Part shown: positions 39,636-48,562 of the stretch, in pieces | Numbering within the stretch: the first letter of the stretch is position 1 | Layout of the letters: every line of letters starts with the position of its first letter | Origin: an uncultured Prevotellaceae bacterium | Lineage (GTDB): Bacteria > Bacteroidota > Bacteroidia > Bacteroidales > Bacteroidaceae | Length of the DNA: 64,000 nucleotides | NCBI GenBank assembly: GCA_947305005.1 | Contig: CAMZCM010000002.1 | Span: forward strand, 124,001-188,000 | Direction: 5' to 3' | Notes under the pieces: generated by a model | Database searches by the model: none | Told to the model about the DNA's origin: nothing | Seen by the model: only the letters and a program-made list of their open reading frames with translations | Position numbers and translations under genes: made by a program

Positions 39636-40552
39636 CAGAATCTTCCGCTGGCACCACCGCCGCCAAACGAGCCTCCACCGAAGTGACCGCCGAAGCTGCC
39701 TCCACGAAAACCTCCCCCTCCACGGAACAGGCTGCTGCCGAGAGCGCCGCCAGCGGCGGCACCCATGCCACCGCTATTGATATGTTCGTCCCAATGGAGT
39801 TCCTTGGTGAAGTGACAGTGGGTGCAGCGGTAGGTGTCGTGGTGCGTACGGATGCCGAGGATTCTGTTTGTTGTGACGCGGCTGCTGATGCGTTTCATCT
39901 TATATTGATGGCAGCTGGGGCAGTAGCTTTTCTTACGACGGTCTTTCCAAACGGCGAAGATGATAAGCCCGATGGCCAGCAGTAATAACATGCCAAAGGT
40001 CGTAAAGCCATCTTCAACGTTATGCTCAAAATCTGAACCGCCCACTAATGACGGGTCTCCATCGACATATTTCGTGATAGCCCGCACCGTTGCCAACATT
40101 GCCTCGTCCCAGTCGCCTTCGCGTAAGGCAGGCAGCATCTGGCGGTTCTCAATGCGCTTACAGATGGCATCGGGGAGTTTCCCTTCTAAGCCGCGACCCG
40201 TTAGAATCGTATAAGCGCGATCGCCTGTGGAGAGCAGGATGATGAGTCCGGTGTTCTGCTCCTTGGAGCCAATGCCGTATTTGCGACCCAACGCCATACA
40301 GAATTCATAGGTATCACCGCCCTCTATGCGTTCCACGACAGCCAGTACCGTTTGTACCCCATGCTCTGTCTCCATTTGTCCGAGCCACAGGTTCAGTGAA
40401 TCGACTGCCGTCTGCGAGAGGATGTCGTCGGGGTTGCTGACATATTGCGTCTTATCCTGCAGATAAGGGATGGGCAGGTTGTCAACGGAATAGGTGGCAG
40501 CCGTTGCAACGGTTGCTATACATAGAAAGATATAGAGCAATAGCTTTCGCAT
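39635..40552 (-). CDS. TPM-domain membrane protein with zinc-ribbon-like and glycine-rich tail
   Basis: After a signal peptide (VATAATYS) the TPM domain runs from about 30 to 170 (YLQDKTQYVSNPDDILSQTAVDSLNLWLGQME, GIGSKEQNTGLIILLSTGDR). A membrane helix (FGMLLLLAIGLIIFAVW) follows, then two CxxC pairs (YCPSCHQ..YRCTHCHF) like a zinc ribbon, and a Gly/Phe-rich tail (GGGGFRGGSFGG). Related proteins are linked to photosystem II repair or membrane quality control in other organisms. I prefer the ATG at 40552 over the upstream start at 40585, which overlaps aroE. lemA follows. Confidence 0.85.
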   Translation of the reverse strand: MRKLLLYIFLCIATVATAATYSVDNLPIPYLQDKTQYVSNPDDILSQTAVDSLNLWLGQMETEHGVQTVLAVVERIEGGDTYEFCMALGRKYGIGSKEQNTGLIILLSTGDRAYTILTGRGLEGKLPDAICKRIENRQMLPALREGDWDEAMLATVRAITKYVDGDPSLVGGSDFEHNVEDGFTTFGMLLLLAIGLIIFAVWKDRRKKSYCPSCHQYKMKRISSRVTTNRILGIRTHHDTYRCTHCHFTKELHWDEHINSGGMGAAAGGALGSSLFRGGGGFRGGSFGGHFGGGSFGGGGASGRF

Positions 40553-40557
40553 GATGA

Positions 40558-41469
40558 TTATTCTTTTCCATTCCAGAATTCCCAACTTGCGATGGCTTGC
40601 CGGTGTAGCATTTCCAAACCGTTCTTGACTACGGCGCCGTAGCGACGTCCTTGTCGCATGAACAGCGTGATGTCAGGATTATAAACCAAGTCGTAAAGGA
40701 GATGGCGCGGGGTAAGCGCATTATAGGGGATATCGGGACAACTATCTACGCGTGGGTACATTCCCAGTGGCGTGCAGTTGACGATGACGGTGTATTCTGC
40801 TAACAATTCGGGAGTGATGTCAGAGTAGGTGAAGGGACCCTCGGGAGAACCCTCGGGAACGGTAACAGGAGAACCCTCGGGGACGGTAACAGGAGAACCC
40901 TCGGGAACAGTAACAGGAGAACCCTCGGGAACGGAAACGGGTCGGTTGCGACTGACATAGCGCCATTCGATGCCGAGCTTTTCTAGCCCATGACAGATGG
41001 CTTTGGAGGCGCCGCCTGTGCCGAGAACTAATGCCTTTTTATGGTGCGGTTGCAAGAGCGGACGGATGCTGTCCATGAAACCGATGATGTCGGAGTTAAA
41101 GCCCTTAAGCGTCCATTGCCCATCGTTCTTCGTACATTTTATGACATTGACAGCCCCGATAGCGCGTGCTTCGTCAGAGAGGTCGTCAAGATAAGGGATG
41201 ACGGCCTGCTTATAAGGGATGGTGACGTTCAGACCGCACAGATCAGGATGCTCGTTCAATAGCTGTGGCAACTGTTCGATGGATGGCAGCTCAAAGTTGA
41301 GATAATCCGCATTGATGCCCTCACGTGCAAACTTCTCTTGAAAGAAAGCACGTGAGAAACTATGCCCGAGGGGATAGCCTAAGAGGCCATATAGGATAGA
41401 AGACTCTCCCCCCGCCCCCCCTATCAGGGAGGGAGCAGATGCTATTTGAGATGATGTTTTTTTTGCCAT
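40558..41469 (-). CDS. aroE: Shikimate dehydrogenase with VPEGSPVT repeat insertion and repeat-derived N-terminus
   Basis: AroE reduces 3-dehydroshikimate to shikimate. The substrate site YGLLGYPLGHSFS, the catalytic Lys region LNVTIPYKQAV, the nucleotide-binding VLGTGGASKAICHGL and NCTPLGMYP are all present. Two additions are odd. The N-terminus carries SAPSLIGGAGGES from the palindromic repeat, and no Met lies between it and the native YGLLGYP. After RYVSRNR, where the NADP-recognition loop belongs, four copies of a VPEGSPVT octapeptide are inserted before FTYSDITPELL. The core motifs are intact, so the enzyme may be active, but cofactor binding could be altered. Confidence 0.92.
   Translation of the reverse strand: MAKKTSSQIASAPSLIGGAGGESSILYGLLGYPLGHSFSRAFFQEKFAREGINADYLNFELPSIEQLPQLLNEHPDLCGLNVTIPYKQAVIPYLDDLSDEARAIGAVNVIKCTKNDGQWTLKGFNSDIIGFMDSIRPLLQPHHKKALVLGTGGASKAICHGLEKLGIEWRYVSRNRPVSVPEGSPVTVPEGSPVTVPEGSPVTVPEGSPEGPFTYSDITPELLAEYTVIVNCTPLGMYPRVDSCPDIPYNALTPRHLLYDLVYNPDITLFMRQGRRYGAVVKNGLEMLHRQAIASWEFWNGKE
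40844..40939. repeat. 24-bp minisatellite, four units, inside aroE
   Basis: Units start at 40844, 40868, 40892 and 40916 with the core GAACCCTCGGGAACGGTAAC; they differ at only a few positions. On the minus strand they encode VPEGSPVT. The same unit type occurs at 28211-28306. Confidence 0.93.
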
Positions 41470-41546
41470 TCTATAAAAGGGAAAAATGTCTGCTATTCTT
41501 GAAAGGTATTAACTCCCTCCTTGATAGGGAGGGGTGGGGGGAGTCT
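41401..41546. repeat. Inverted repeat pair bracketing the aroE start codon
   Basis: One copy (about 41401-41435) lies inside the 5' end of aroE. The opposite-facing copy (about 41511-41546) ends 1 bp before the ubiE stop codon. The arms are similar but imperfect complements. The aroE ATG (41469) is between them. Confidence 0.88.
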
Positions 41547-41547
41547 C

Positions 41548-42297
41548 TTACTTGGTTGCTAAATACATCGTTGATAATCCGAAGGTGAAACGCTTGAACT
41601 GCACTTCGCTGAAACCGCAACGACGAAGCATCGGAGCGAGGATTTCGGCCTGTGGAAATGCCTCCATTGTGCGGGGCAGGTAGGTGTAGGCGCTGTCGTC
41701 GTGGCTAATGAGACGACCGATAAAAGGCATCACCGTGTGGGCGTAGATATTGAACAGCTGCTTCATGGGGAAGCGAGGTGGGGTGGTGAGCTCTACCAAC
41801 ATCAGGTGTCCTCCGGGCTTCAGTACGCGGCACATCTCACGCAGTCCGGCTTCGAGGTCCTCGAAGTTACGGGCACCATATGAGACGGTAACGGCATCGA
41901 AGCTATTGTCATCGAAGGAGAGGTCGGTGCAGTCATCTTTCGAGAAATAGATGACGTTGTCAAGGCCTGCAGCCTTCACCTTTTCGCGTCCCACTTCCAT
42001 CATCCCCTCGCTGATATCCACGCCGATGATACGATCAGGGTCGAGGCGTCGGGCGGCAAGAAGAGCGAAGTCACCTGTGCCTGTGGCGATGTCCAGTATC
42101 ACCTGTGGCGCAAAGGGCTTCAACGCGTCAATAGCCTTACGGCGCCAGCGTCTGTCTATGCCGAGAGAGAGCGTGTGGTTGAGGCGGTCATAGGTAGGGG
42201 CGATGTGGTTGAACATCGCTGCGATAGCGGACTCTCCCCCCGCCCTCCCTATCAGGGAGGGAGCATAATGTGTTGGAGAATATGTGTTCCTATTCAT
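41548..42297 (-). CDS. ubiE: Demethylmenaquinone methyltransferase (UbiE/MenG family)
   Basis: This enzyme methylates demethylmenaquinone with SAM, completing menaquinone. The 249-residue protein has [29 protein letters not shown], the SAM motif [17 protein letters not shown], and [24 protein letters not shown], all characteristic. The N-terminus [23 protein letters not shown] includes the palindromic repeat-derived peptide. Here a Met (AAMFNHI) after the repeat could be an alternative start. Menaquinone would be expected as the only quinone in this type of anaerobe. Confidence 0.93.
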   Translation of the reverse strand: MNRNTYSPTHYAPSLIGRAGGESAIAAMFNHIAPTYDRLNHTLSLGIDRRWRRKAIDALKPFAPQVILDIATGTGDFALLAARRLDPDRIIGVDISEGMMEVGREKVKAAGLDNVIYFSKDDCTDLSFDDNSFDAVTVSYGARNFEDLEAGLREMCRVLKPGGHLMLVELTTPPRFPMKQLFNIYAHTVMPFIGRLISHDDSAYTYLPRTMEAFPQAEILAPMLRRCGFSEVQFKRFTFGLSTMYLATK

Positions 42298-42358
42298 GTC
42301 CGCTATTCTTGGAAGGTATATACTCCCCTCCTTTAGGGAGGGGATGGGGGGTGAGTCT
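42229..42358. repeat. Inverted repeat pair bracketing the ubiE start codon
   Basis: One copy (about 42229-42263) is inside ubiE. The opposite-facing, more diverged copy (about 42320-42357) abuts the purC stop codon. The ubiE ATG (42297) lies between. Confidence 0.86.
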
Positions 42359-43302
42359 TATTTCTGAAGCCAAGCTTCTACGTTCTTCTCAATGCGCTCA
42401 GCGACATCTGCTTCGGTGGCAGCTTTCTCAAACTTCTCGCCTACGATGTGCTCGTAGAGCTCGATATAGCGGTCGCTGATGCTGTTGACGAATTCGTCAG
42501 TCAGTTCCGGCATCACATCGCCCGGACGGTTCATGAAGTTGTGGTCAATGAGCCACTGACGCACAAACTCCTTGGAGAGTTGGCGCTGAGGCTCACCTTT
42601 CTCGAACTTCTCCTCATAGCCATCGGCGTAGAAGTAGCGGCTGCTGTCAGGTGTGTGAATCTCGTCGATGAGGATCACCTTGCCGTCGCGCTTGCCGAAT
42701 TCATACTTAGTATCCACGAGGATGAGGCCTTTCTTGGCGGCAATCTCAGTCCCGCGCTGGAAGAGGGCACGTGTGTAGCGCTCCATGACCTCATAGTCCT
42801 CAGCGCTCACGATACCCTGTGCGATAATCTCCTCCTTGGAGATGTTCTCGTCGTGACCCTCGTCGGCCTTAGTGGTCGGAGTGATGATGGGCTCGGGGAA
42901 ACGCTCGTTCTCACGCATACCCTCAGGCAGCTTCACGCCACAGAGCTCACGGCAGCCGTTCTTATACTCGCGCCAAGCGGAGCCTGTGAGGTAGCCACGG
43001 ATAATCATCTCTACGCGGAAGCCCTCAGCCTTCAGACCTACGGTGACCATGGGGTCGGGTGTAGCAAGCTTCCAGTTGGGGACGATGTCTGCGGTGGCAT
43101 CGAGGAAGCTGGCTGCAATCTGGTTCAGCACCTGTCCCTTGAAGGGAATACCTTTCGGCAGCACTACGTCGAAGGCCGAGATGCGGTCGGTGGCGACCAT
43201 CACCATGATGTCGTCATTGATGTTATACACGTCGCGTACTTTACCATGATATACGCTTTTCTGTCCGGGAAAACGGAACTCAGTTTTTGTTAATGCTTTC
43301 AT
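42358..43302 (-). CDS. purC: Phosphoribosylaminoimidazole-succinocarboxamide synthase (SAICAR synthase)
   Basis: PurC joins aspartate to CAIR in purine synthesis. The sequence has [37 protein letters not shown], the family signature region [22 protein letters not shown] and [32 protein letters not shown]. The length (315 residues from the ATG at 43302) fits the longer eukaryote/Bacteroidetes form. The ORF track begins further upstream at 43341, inside phoH. With the ATG at 43302, purC still overlaps the end of phoH by 23 nt. Confidence 0.95.
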   Translation of the reverse strand: MKALTKTEFRFPGQKSVYHGKVRDVYNINDDIMVMVATDRISAFDVVLPKGIPFKGQVLNQIAASFLDATADIVPNWKLATPDPMVTVGLKAEGFRVEMIIRGYLTGSAWREYKNGCRELCGVKLPEGMRENERFPEPIITPTTKADEGHDENISKEEIIAQGIVSAEDYEVMERYTRALFQRGTEIAAKKGLILVDTKYEFGKRDGKVILIDEIHTPDSSRYFYADGYEEKFEKGEPQRQLSKEFVRQWLIDHNFMNRPGDVMPELTDEFVNSISDRYIELYEHIVGEKFEKAATEADVAERIEKNVEAWLQK

Positions 43303-44266
43303 TGTCGTTATGGTTATCTTTGTTATCTTGCTCTTTCTCATAATGATCGTACGCCTCCACGATGCGTGTCACCAGTTTGTGGCGTACGATATCTTTCTGG
43401 TTGAGTCGAATGACGGCGATGCCCTCCACATCCTGAAGAATCTTGAGTGCCTCCACGAGTCCGCTCTTCTGGGTTCGGGGAAGGTCAATCTGTGTCATGT
43501 CGCCTGTTACAATCATCTTCGTATTCATGCCCATGCGGGTGAGGAACATCTTGATTTGGGCAGGCGTGGTGTTCTGTGCCTCGTCGAGAATTACGACAGC
43601 ATCGTTCAGCGTTCGGCCACGCATGAAGGCGAGCGGGGCAATCTGAATGACGTTCTGCTCCATCATCTCATTCAGCTTCTGTCGTGGAATCATATCTTCC
43701 AGTGCATCGTAGAGCGGCTGCAGATACGGATCTATCTTATCCTTCATGTCACCAGGCAGGAAACCGAGTTTCTCACCCGCTTCCACGGCAGGGCGGGAGA
43801 GGATGATGCGTCGCACTTCTTTGTTCTTCAGCGAACGAACGGCGAGCGCGATACTCGTGTAGGTCTTACCCGAGCCGGCCGGACCGATGGCAAACACCAT
43901 ATCGTGCTTGTCGAAAGCGTGAACCAGTCGTTGCTGATTCTCGCTGCGGGCCGTGATGGGCTTGCCCGTCACGCTGAAGACGATGGCGCCACTGATGCCG
44001 TCGCGCCGTGTGTGTTCACCTTTAATAATATGCAGGATGTCTTCTTCGCTCAGACTATTGTACTTATTACAATGTGTCTGCAGCCGTTCTATGCTTTCCT
44101 CAAAAGAGCACAATTCCTCTTCATCGCCCATGACTTTGATGACATTGCCTCGGGCTACGATGCGCATTTTCGGGTAAAGTGCCTTGAGCATTTGCATGTT
44201 GGTGTTGTTGACACCATAAAAGATGACGGGGTCAGCTTCCTCAAGGATGAAGTGTTTTTCTGTCAT
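43280..44266 (-). CDS. phoH: PhoH family P-loop ATPase
   Basis: This 328-residue PhoH protein has an N-terminal KH-like region ([25 protein letters not shown]) and an ATPase domain with Walker [12 protein letters not shown], Walker [23 protein letters not shown] and [11 protein letters not shown]. Such proteins are thought to act in RNA metabolism (PhoH/YbeZ family). The last 20 residues are Asp/Asn-rich and encoded in the stretch that overlaps purC. It is the first gene of a minus-strand run phoH-purC-ubiE-aroE-TPM-lemA-purM-esterase. Confidence 0.93.
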   Translation of the reverse strand: MTEKHFILEEADPVIFYGVNNTNMQMLKALYPKMRIVARGNVIKVMGDEEELCSFEESIERLQTHCNKYNSLSEEDILHIIKGEHTRRDGISGAIVFSVTGKPITARSENQQRLVHAFDKHDMVFAIGPAGSGKTYTSIALAVRSLKNKEVRRIILSRPAVEAGEKLGFLPGDMKDKIDPYLQPLYDALEDMIPRQKLNEMMEQNVIQIAPLAFMRGRTLNDAVVILDEAQNTTPAQIKMFLTRMGMNTKMIVTGDMTQIDLPRTQKSGLVEALKILQDVEGIAVIRLNQKDIVRHKLVTRIVEAYDHYEKEQDNKDNHNDNESINKN

Positions 44267-44286
44267 TCGTTATTCTTTTTCGGGTG

Positions 44287-44320
44287 CAAAGATACGATTT
44301 TTCGTCTGCAAAGTAGCAAA
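44287..44320 (-). promoter_or_regulatory. Promoter of the phoH operon
   Basis: On the minus strand TATCTTTG (44287-44294) is a perfect -7 element 21 bp before the phoH ATG. A TTTG at 44317-44320 is a possible -33 with a slightly long spacer (22 bp). Confidence 0.55.
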
Positions 44321-44358
44321 GAGCTTGAGAAAAATGTGTGTAGTTCATCTATTTTATG

Positions 44359-44366
44359 TAACTTTG
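44359..44366 (+). promoter_or_regulatory. -7 promoter element of the DUF5715 gene
   Basis: TAACTTTG matches TAnnTTTG and lies 25 bp before the likely start codon. The -33 region has no clear TTTG. It is divergent from the phoH promoter. Confidence 0.5.
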
Positions 44367-44391
44367 TGCCCGAATTCATAAAAAGTAAGTT

Positions 44392-45198
44392 TTGTTTAGA
44401 CTCAAGAAGAAACATTTTCTGCAGGGAGTATGCGCCATTGTACTGGTGCTTTTTGTTATCCGACTCTTTGTTCCCGATGTGACCGCATCGCAAGGGGAAC
44501 CCGTTGCTGAAGCTGATTCTACGATTGTTGAGACCAACGATACGGTGGCTCCAGTAGAGATTGTGAAGTTGGAAAAGTCAGGTGTGCTTAGTACCAATCC
44601 GCTTCCCCGTCTGGATTTCAGTCATCGTCATTCGATCCGTAGTGTACCTTCCTATCGCAACAGCTTCCCTGATTTGCAGGAAGTGCAATATCCCGCAGCT
44701 ATCGCAAGTGGCGTGCCGCCAGTCCAGAACCGCGAGGAGGCTGAGCGACGTAAGAAAGACCTACTCTTTATAGGCGCGAATCCATATTATCAGATGGACC
44801 CGGCTATGAGTCGCAGTATTCCTTATTTGGTTCCTAAAGCCAGTCACTTGTTGCAACACATTGGGCGTCGTTTCCTGGATTCTTTAGCCGTTAAGGGCAT
44901 TCCTTTACACACCATTATTGTTACCAGTGTGTTGCGTACTGAGGACGATGTTCGTCGCTTGCGCCGTATCAACGGTAATGCTTCCGAACAGAGTTGTCAT
45001 CGCTTCGGAACGACCTTTGATATCTCTTATAATCGTTATCACACCGTTGCGCCGCCTGAAGACCCCGACCGTCGTGCCGTCCGTAACGACTCCCTCAAGT
45101 TTATCCTCTCTGAAGTGCTTCGCGACATCCGCGAAGAGGGGCTTTGTTATGTGAAGTACGAAGTGAAGCAAGGCTGTTTTCATGTAACGGTGCGGTGA
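44392..45198 (+). CDS. DUF5715 family protein (M15-peptidase-like)
   Basis: This 268-residue protein has one N-terminal membrane helix (FLQGVCAIVLVLFVIRLF) and is otherwise periplasmic. The core SVLRTEDDVRRLRRINGNASEQSCHRFGTTFDISYNRY and the final YVKYEVKQGCFHVTV resemble D-Ala-D-Ala peptidase folds (M15/VanY), with His residues placed as zinc ligands might be. A cell-wall role is inferred. The only usable start is a TTG at 44392, because an in-frame stop lies just upstream and no ATG occurs before the membrane helix. Confidence 0.78.
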   Translation: MFRLKKKHFLQGVCAIVLVLFVIRLFVPDVTASQGEPVAEADSTIVETNDTVAPVEIVKLEKSGVLSTNPLPRLDFSHRHSIRSVPSYRNSFPDLQEVQYPAAIASGVPPVQNREEAERRKKDLLFIGANPYYQMDPAMSRSIPYLVPKASHLLQHIGRRFLDSLAVKGIPLHTIIVTSVLRTEDDVRRLRRINGNASEQSCHRFGTTFDISYNRYHTVAPPEDPDRRAVRNDSLKFILSEVLRDIREEGLCYVKYEVKQGCFHVTVR

Positions 45199-45238
45199 CA
45201 GATTAACAGATTAACACATTAACAGATTAACAGGTTAA
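45199..45238. repeat. Five tandem copies of an 8-bp unit
   Basis: CAGATTAA-type units follow each other directly (two with one or two changes) immediately after the DUF5715 stop codon. They lie before the terminator hairpin. Confidence 0.8.
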
Positions 45239-45249
45239 TGCATCTTAAA

Positions 45250-45285
45250 AACCGCAAGAGGCCGTAAACCCTTTTGCGGTTGTTT
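45250..45285 (+). terminator. Terminator of the DUF5715 gene
   Basis: AACCGCAA (45250-45257) pairs with TTGCGGTT (45274-45281), with inner AGG/CCT pairing, followed by GTTT. Confidence 0.65.
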
Positions 45286-45345
45286 GGTCGTAAAAGTGTA
45301 ATTCAATCAACAATAAACTTTTACACTTTAATCATTTCACTCATT

Positions 45346-45891
45346 ATGAAGAAGACAATTATCTATTTGATGACCATCGCTGCCATGACTTTCGGCAGCA
45401 TTGACAAAGCATGTGCTCAGGATAACGATCGCGAGAGCCGTCGCGCAGAATTCCAAGCCCGTCAGACTGAGCGCCTGATCAAGGACCTGAAGCTCACAGA
45501 CGAACAGAAAGCGAAGTTTGAACCCATCTATCAGAACTATCAGAAAGAGCTGGCCTCTTTGTTCCAGCAGCGCCAAGAGACCAATAACGAGAATGAAAAG
45601 GAGCTGACAGATGCTGCAGCTACTGCACGCCTGCAGGAAATCTTTAACCGTCAGGCCGAACAGATTCAGCAATCCCAGCAGCGTCTGGATATCCAGAAGA
45701 AGTATTGCGCTGAACTGTCTTCCATCCTCACTCCCCAGCAGCTTCTGCGCGTGTTCCAGCCCCAGCAGAACCGTAATCGCAACAACCAGCAAGGCAATCG
45801 TGGCGGACGTGGACAAGGTGGTCCTCGTGGCGGCTTTGGCGGCGGCTTCGGTGGCCCAGAAGGAGGCTTTGGTGGCCCCGGTGGCTTCTAA
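45346..45891 (+). CDS. Small periplasmic Spy/CpxP-like protein with Gly-rich tail
   Basis: From the ATG at 45346 the product is 181 residues with a signal peptide (SIDKACAQ). The middle is helical and charged and contains two LTxxQ-like motifs (LKLTDEQKAKF and SILTPQQLLRVF), the hallmark of Spy/CpxP-type periplasmic chaperones. The tail is Asn/Gln- then Gly-rich (GGRGQGGPRGGFGGGFGG). A chaperone or envelope-stress role is inferred from the motif only. The ORF track start at 45274 lies inside the preceding terminator and is unlikely. Confidence 0.78.
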   Translation: MKKTIIYLMTIAAMTFGSIDKACAQDNDRESRRAEFQARQTERLIKDLKLTDEQKAKFEPIYQNYQKELASLFQQRQETNNENEKELTDAAATARLQEIFNRQAEQIQQSQQRLDIQKKYCAELSSILTPQQLLRVFQPQQNRNRNNQQGNRGGRGQGGPRGGFGGGFGGPEGGFGGPGGF

Positions 45892-45914
45892 ATTCCATTC
45901 CTCTATATTTTATG

Positions 45915-45998
45915 TTCCCAATTTGTGAACGTATGTTCTGAATTTATGAATATATGTTCTCAAATTGGGAATATACGTTTCCAAATTATAAACATAAA
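45915..45998. repeat. 21-bp tandem repeat, four units, in the intergenic region
   Basis: Units at 45915, 45936, 45957 and 45978 follow the pattern TTCnnAAnTTnnGAAnnTATG. Units 1 and 3 also form an 11-bp perfect inverted repeat (TTCCCAATTTG at 45915-45925, CAAATTGGGAA at 45961-45971). The rest of the 45892-46159 gap holds only the next gene's promoter. Confidence 0.8.
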
Positions 45999-46097
45999 AC
46001 CACCTGTATTCTAAAATCATTTTTTTTACTATGTTCGGTTTGATGAAAGAAGAAGCTTTTAAGATTTTTCTTTTCTTAGAAAAAGTGTGACGTTTTT

Positions 46098-46128
46098 TTT
46101 GTTGTTCAAACAATTTACTGTAACTTCG
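46098..46128 (+). promoter_or_regulatory. Promoter of the chitobiase-C/DUF6359 gene
   Basis: TTTG (46098-46101), a 19-bp spacer and TAACTTCG (46121-46128) fit the Bacteroidetes consensus with one mismatch, 31 bp before the ATG. Confidence 0.65.
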
Positions 46129-46159
46129 CGGCGTATTCACTTTATTAAACCTAATTAAT

Positions 46160-48538
46160 ATGAAAAAATTCTACGCTTTTCTTGTTGCCTTGTTCGCCTT
46201 ATTCGGTGTGGCACAGGCACAAACAATTACATTTGATGCGACCACAGACGTGTACGGGACTGATAAGTCCAAGACAGGTGCTATGTCCATTGAAAAAGAT
46301 GGAATTACGATAGCTATCACGGGTGGTACTTTGGCTAATACCACTGATTATCGTATTTACAAGAACCAGACAATCACGATTTCGTCAACTAGTGCCATTG
46401 AAAGCATTGTGTTTACTTGTACGGCAAGCGGTACTTCCCAGTATGGTCCTGGCTGTTTCGAGGCGCAGGTTGGTTATTCCTATGATGGTACTACGGGAAC
46501 TTGGTCAGGCTCTGCAGTTTCTGTAACATTTAAGGCTTCTACCAATCAGGTTCGTGCTAAGTCCATTGAGGTGACGTTAAAGAACTCTGACCCAAACTAT
46601 GTTAAAACTCCGAAGATTACACCTGCAACGGGCACCTATTATGAAGCTCAGGAGGTGACGATTGAGAAGGAGGATGGTACGAGGGTCTTCTATACTCTTG
46701 ACGGTACAGAACCTACAGCATCGAGCACAGCCTATACAGAACCCTTCACTGTGGAGGCTACCACGACCGTAAAAGCAATCGCTTTCAAAGGTGAGAATAA
46801 GAGCGAGATAGCTGAGAGCATCATCACCATTGCTGAGTTGTCGGCCAAGACCATTGCTGAAGTGTTAGCTGCTGGCGCTGGTGAAGCAAAAACTTCTGCT
46901 ACGGTGGTGGCAGTCGCTAGTACAGGTGTGTTGTTGCAGGATGCAACAGGCTTCATCTTTAAATATACTGGCGGAGTTCCTGAGGTGGAGATAGGTGACG
47001 TGGTAACTGTGTCAGGTCCTACCTCTGAATATGGCGGACGTATCCAGTTCACCGAAAATGGAACGATGACGAAGACGGGTACGGCAGACGTTACCTATCC
47101 TGATCCCACTGTTCTTGACGCTACCGCCTTTGATGCCCTTGTTGGCAATATTGAAGTGAAGTATGTGGAAGTCAGTGGTGCCATTTCAAGCGTCGGCAAT
47201 TATAATAATTTCAAAATAACAGGTGCAAAGAATACGGGTTCGGTCATCGCTACAGCTGATAAGCTCGGTCTATTGGAAAAGGATGCACCTGTAACGATTA
47301 CGGGTTACTTCATCTATGTAACGGGAACTAGTACGAAGTATGGCACGATTATTGCCACTAAGATAGAACTTCCAGAAGTCGTTTACACGGAATACAATAC
47401 CCTTGCTGACGTAAAGGCAGCTGCTCCTGCCGATGAGGCCTCTGCTATTTATGCTCAGTTGAATATCACCGACATGCTGGTCAGCTACGTGAATGGTCAG
47501 AGTGTCTATCTCTTCGATGGCACCGACGGTATGCTCGTATTTGGTACCAATAGCAAGAATTTGAAGACTGGTGATAAGATTAGCGGCGCTATCAAAGGTA
47601 AACTCTACAAGCGCTATGGCAATACACAGCTGGCAGTGACCGCCTATGATGTGACGGTTAGTTCTTCTGGAAATACTGTTGAGCCACAGGTTGTTAACCC
47701 TGTAGCTTTCAATGCGAATGGTGCCGCATACGAGAATGAGCTGATTACGCTTCAGGGGCTTGTTCCCAATGCTGAGGCGCTGGCAGATAAACTCATTACC
47801 TTTAGCTATGAGGATGATGACGAGGGTGAGAAATACACCTTCACCGTTCGTGATAACTTCGGTGTTGCAGCAAGTATTGCATTCAATAAGACTGCAGCAT
47901 ATAATGTTACCGGTTTCGTCGCTATCTATACGAAAGATGGTGCGACTACCATTCAAATCTATCCTCGTGAGAAAGCTGATATTGATGATGGCGTCGTTTA
48001 TCAGTTCACAGGCGATGGTTCACTCGAGAAGCCCTATACTATTAAGGATGTTCAGAATATGAATTCCGAACATGCATCTGAGGGCGTTTGGGTGAAGGCT
48101 TACATTGTGGGCTACATCAACGGTCAAAGTTTGAATGCTACGACAGCAACCTTCAGTGCTGAGGCTCCAGAAGGCGGTGAAGTGCTGGCAAGCAACCTCC
48201 TTGTTGCCGATGATGCCGGAGCCAACACCTTGGCTGCCATCATTCCTGTAGCTCTTCCGAATAATGCCGATGCCCGTAAAGATCTCAACCTGAAAGACAA
48301 TGCTGGCAAGTTGAGTACTCAGGTTTGGCTCAAAGGTAATATTACGACTTACATGGGCGTTATGGGCTTGAAAGAGGTGAAGGTCTATAGCTTAGATGGC
48401 GTCAACATTGTGGATGGTGTCGCAGGCGTTGAAGCAGCTCCTGTAAATCAGGCTGTTTACACCCTCGATGGCATTCAGGTGAAGGCTCCTAACAAGCCGG
48501 GTCTGTACATTATCGGCGGCAAGCCCTTTATCAAATAA
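46160..48538 (+). CDS. Large secreted multidomain protein (chitobiase C-terminal-like, OB-fold and DUF6359 domains)
   Basis: This 792-residue protein has a signal peptide (GVAQAQ). A beta domain (about 25-145) is followed by a chitobiase/beta-hexosaminidase C-terminal-like module (about 150-220, TPATGTYYEAQEVTIEKEDG, VFYTLDGTEPT), one or more OB-fold-like modules (GDVVTVSGPTSEYGGRIQF, TGDKISGAIKGKLYKRYGN), and a DUF6359-type domain (about 620-750, GSLEKPYTIKDVQNMN). It ends in VYTLDGIQVKAPNKPGLYIIGGKPFIK-like sequence resembling a T9SS sorting domain, so it may be secreted or surface attached. No catalytic site is visible. Confidence 0.75.
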   Translation: MKKFYAFLVALFALFGVAQAQTITFDATTDVYGTDKSKTGAMSIEKDGITIAITGGTLANTTDYRIYKNQTITISSTSAIESIVFTCTASGTSQYGPGCFEAQVGYSYDGTTGTWSGSAVSVTFKASTNQVRAKSIEVTLKNSDPNYVKTPKITPATGTYYEAQEVTIEKEDGTRVFYTLDGTEPTASSTAYTEPFTVEATTTVKAIAFKGENKSEIAESIITIAELSAKTIAEVLAAGAGEAKTSATVVAVASTGVLLQDATGFIFKYTGGVPEVEIGDVVTVSGPTSEYGGRIQFTENGTMTKTGTADVTYPDPTVLDATAFDALVGNIEVKYVEVSGAISSVGNYNNFKITGAKNTGSVIATADKLGLLEKDAPVTITGYFIYVTGTSTKYGTIIATKIELPEVVYTEYNTLADVKAAAPADEASAIYAQLNITDMLVSYVNGQSVYLFDGTDGMLVFGTNSKNLKTGDKISGAIKGKLYKRYGNTQLAVTAYDVTVSSSGNTVEPQVVNPVAFNANGAAYENELITLQGLVPNAEALADKLITFSYEDDDEGEKYTFTVRDNFGVAASIAFNKTAAYNVTGFVAIYTKDGATTIQIYPREKADIDDGVVYQFTGDGSLEKPYTIKDVQNMNSEHASEGVWVKAYIVGYINGQSLNATTATFSAEAPEGGEVLASNLLVADDAGANTLAAIIPVALPNNADARKDLNLKDNAGKLSTQVWLKGNITTYMGVMGLKEVKVYSLDGVNIVDGVAGVEAAPVNQAVYTLDGIQVKAPNKPGLYIIGGKPFIK

Positions 48539-48562
48539 GTGTAGAATCTTTTTTTTCATAGG

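Noticed and set aside
43310-44482. Plus-strand ORF of 390 aa
   Set aside because: It is antisense to phoH, whose P-loop and Walker B motifs are clear.
45910-46140. Minus-strand ORF of 76 aa with TYIPNLR heptads
   Set aside because: The heptads come from the 21-bp noncoding tandem repeat. There is no promoter or conserved protein.
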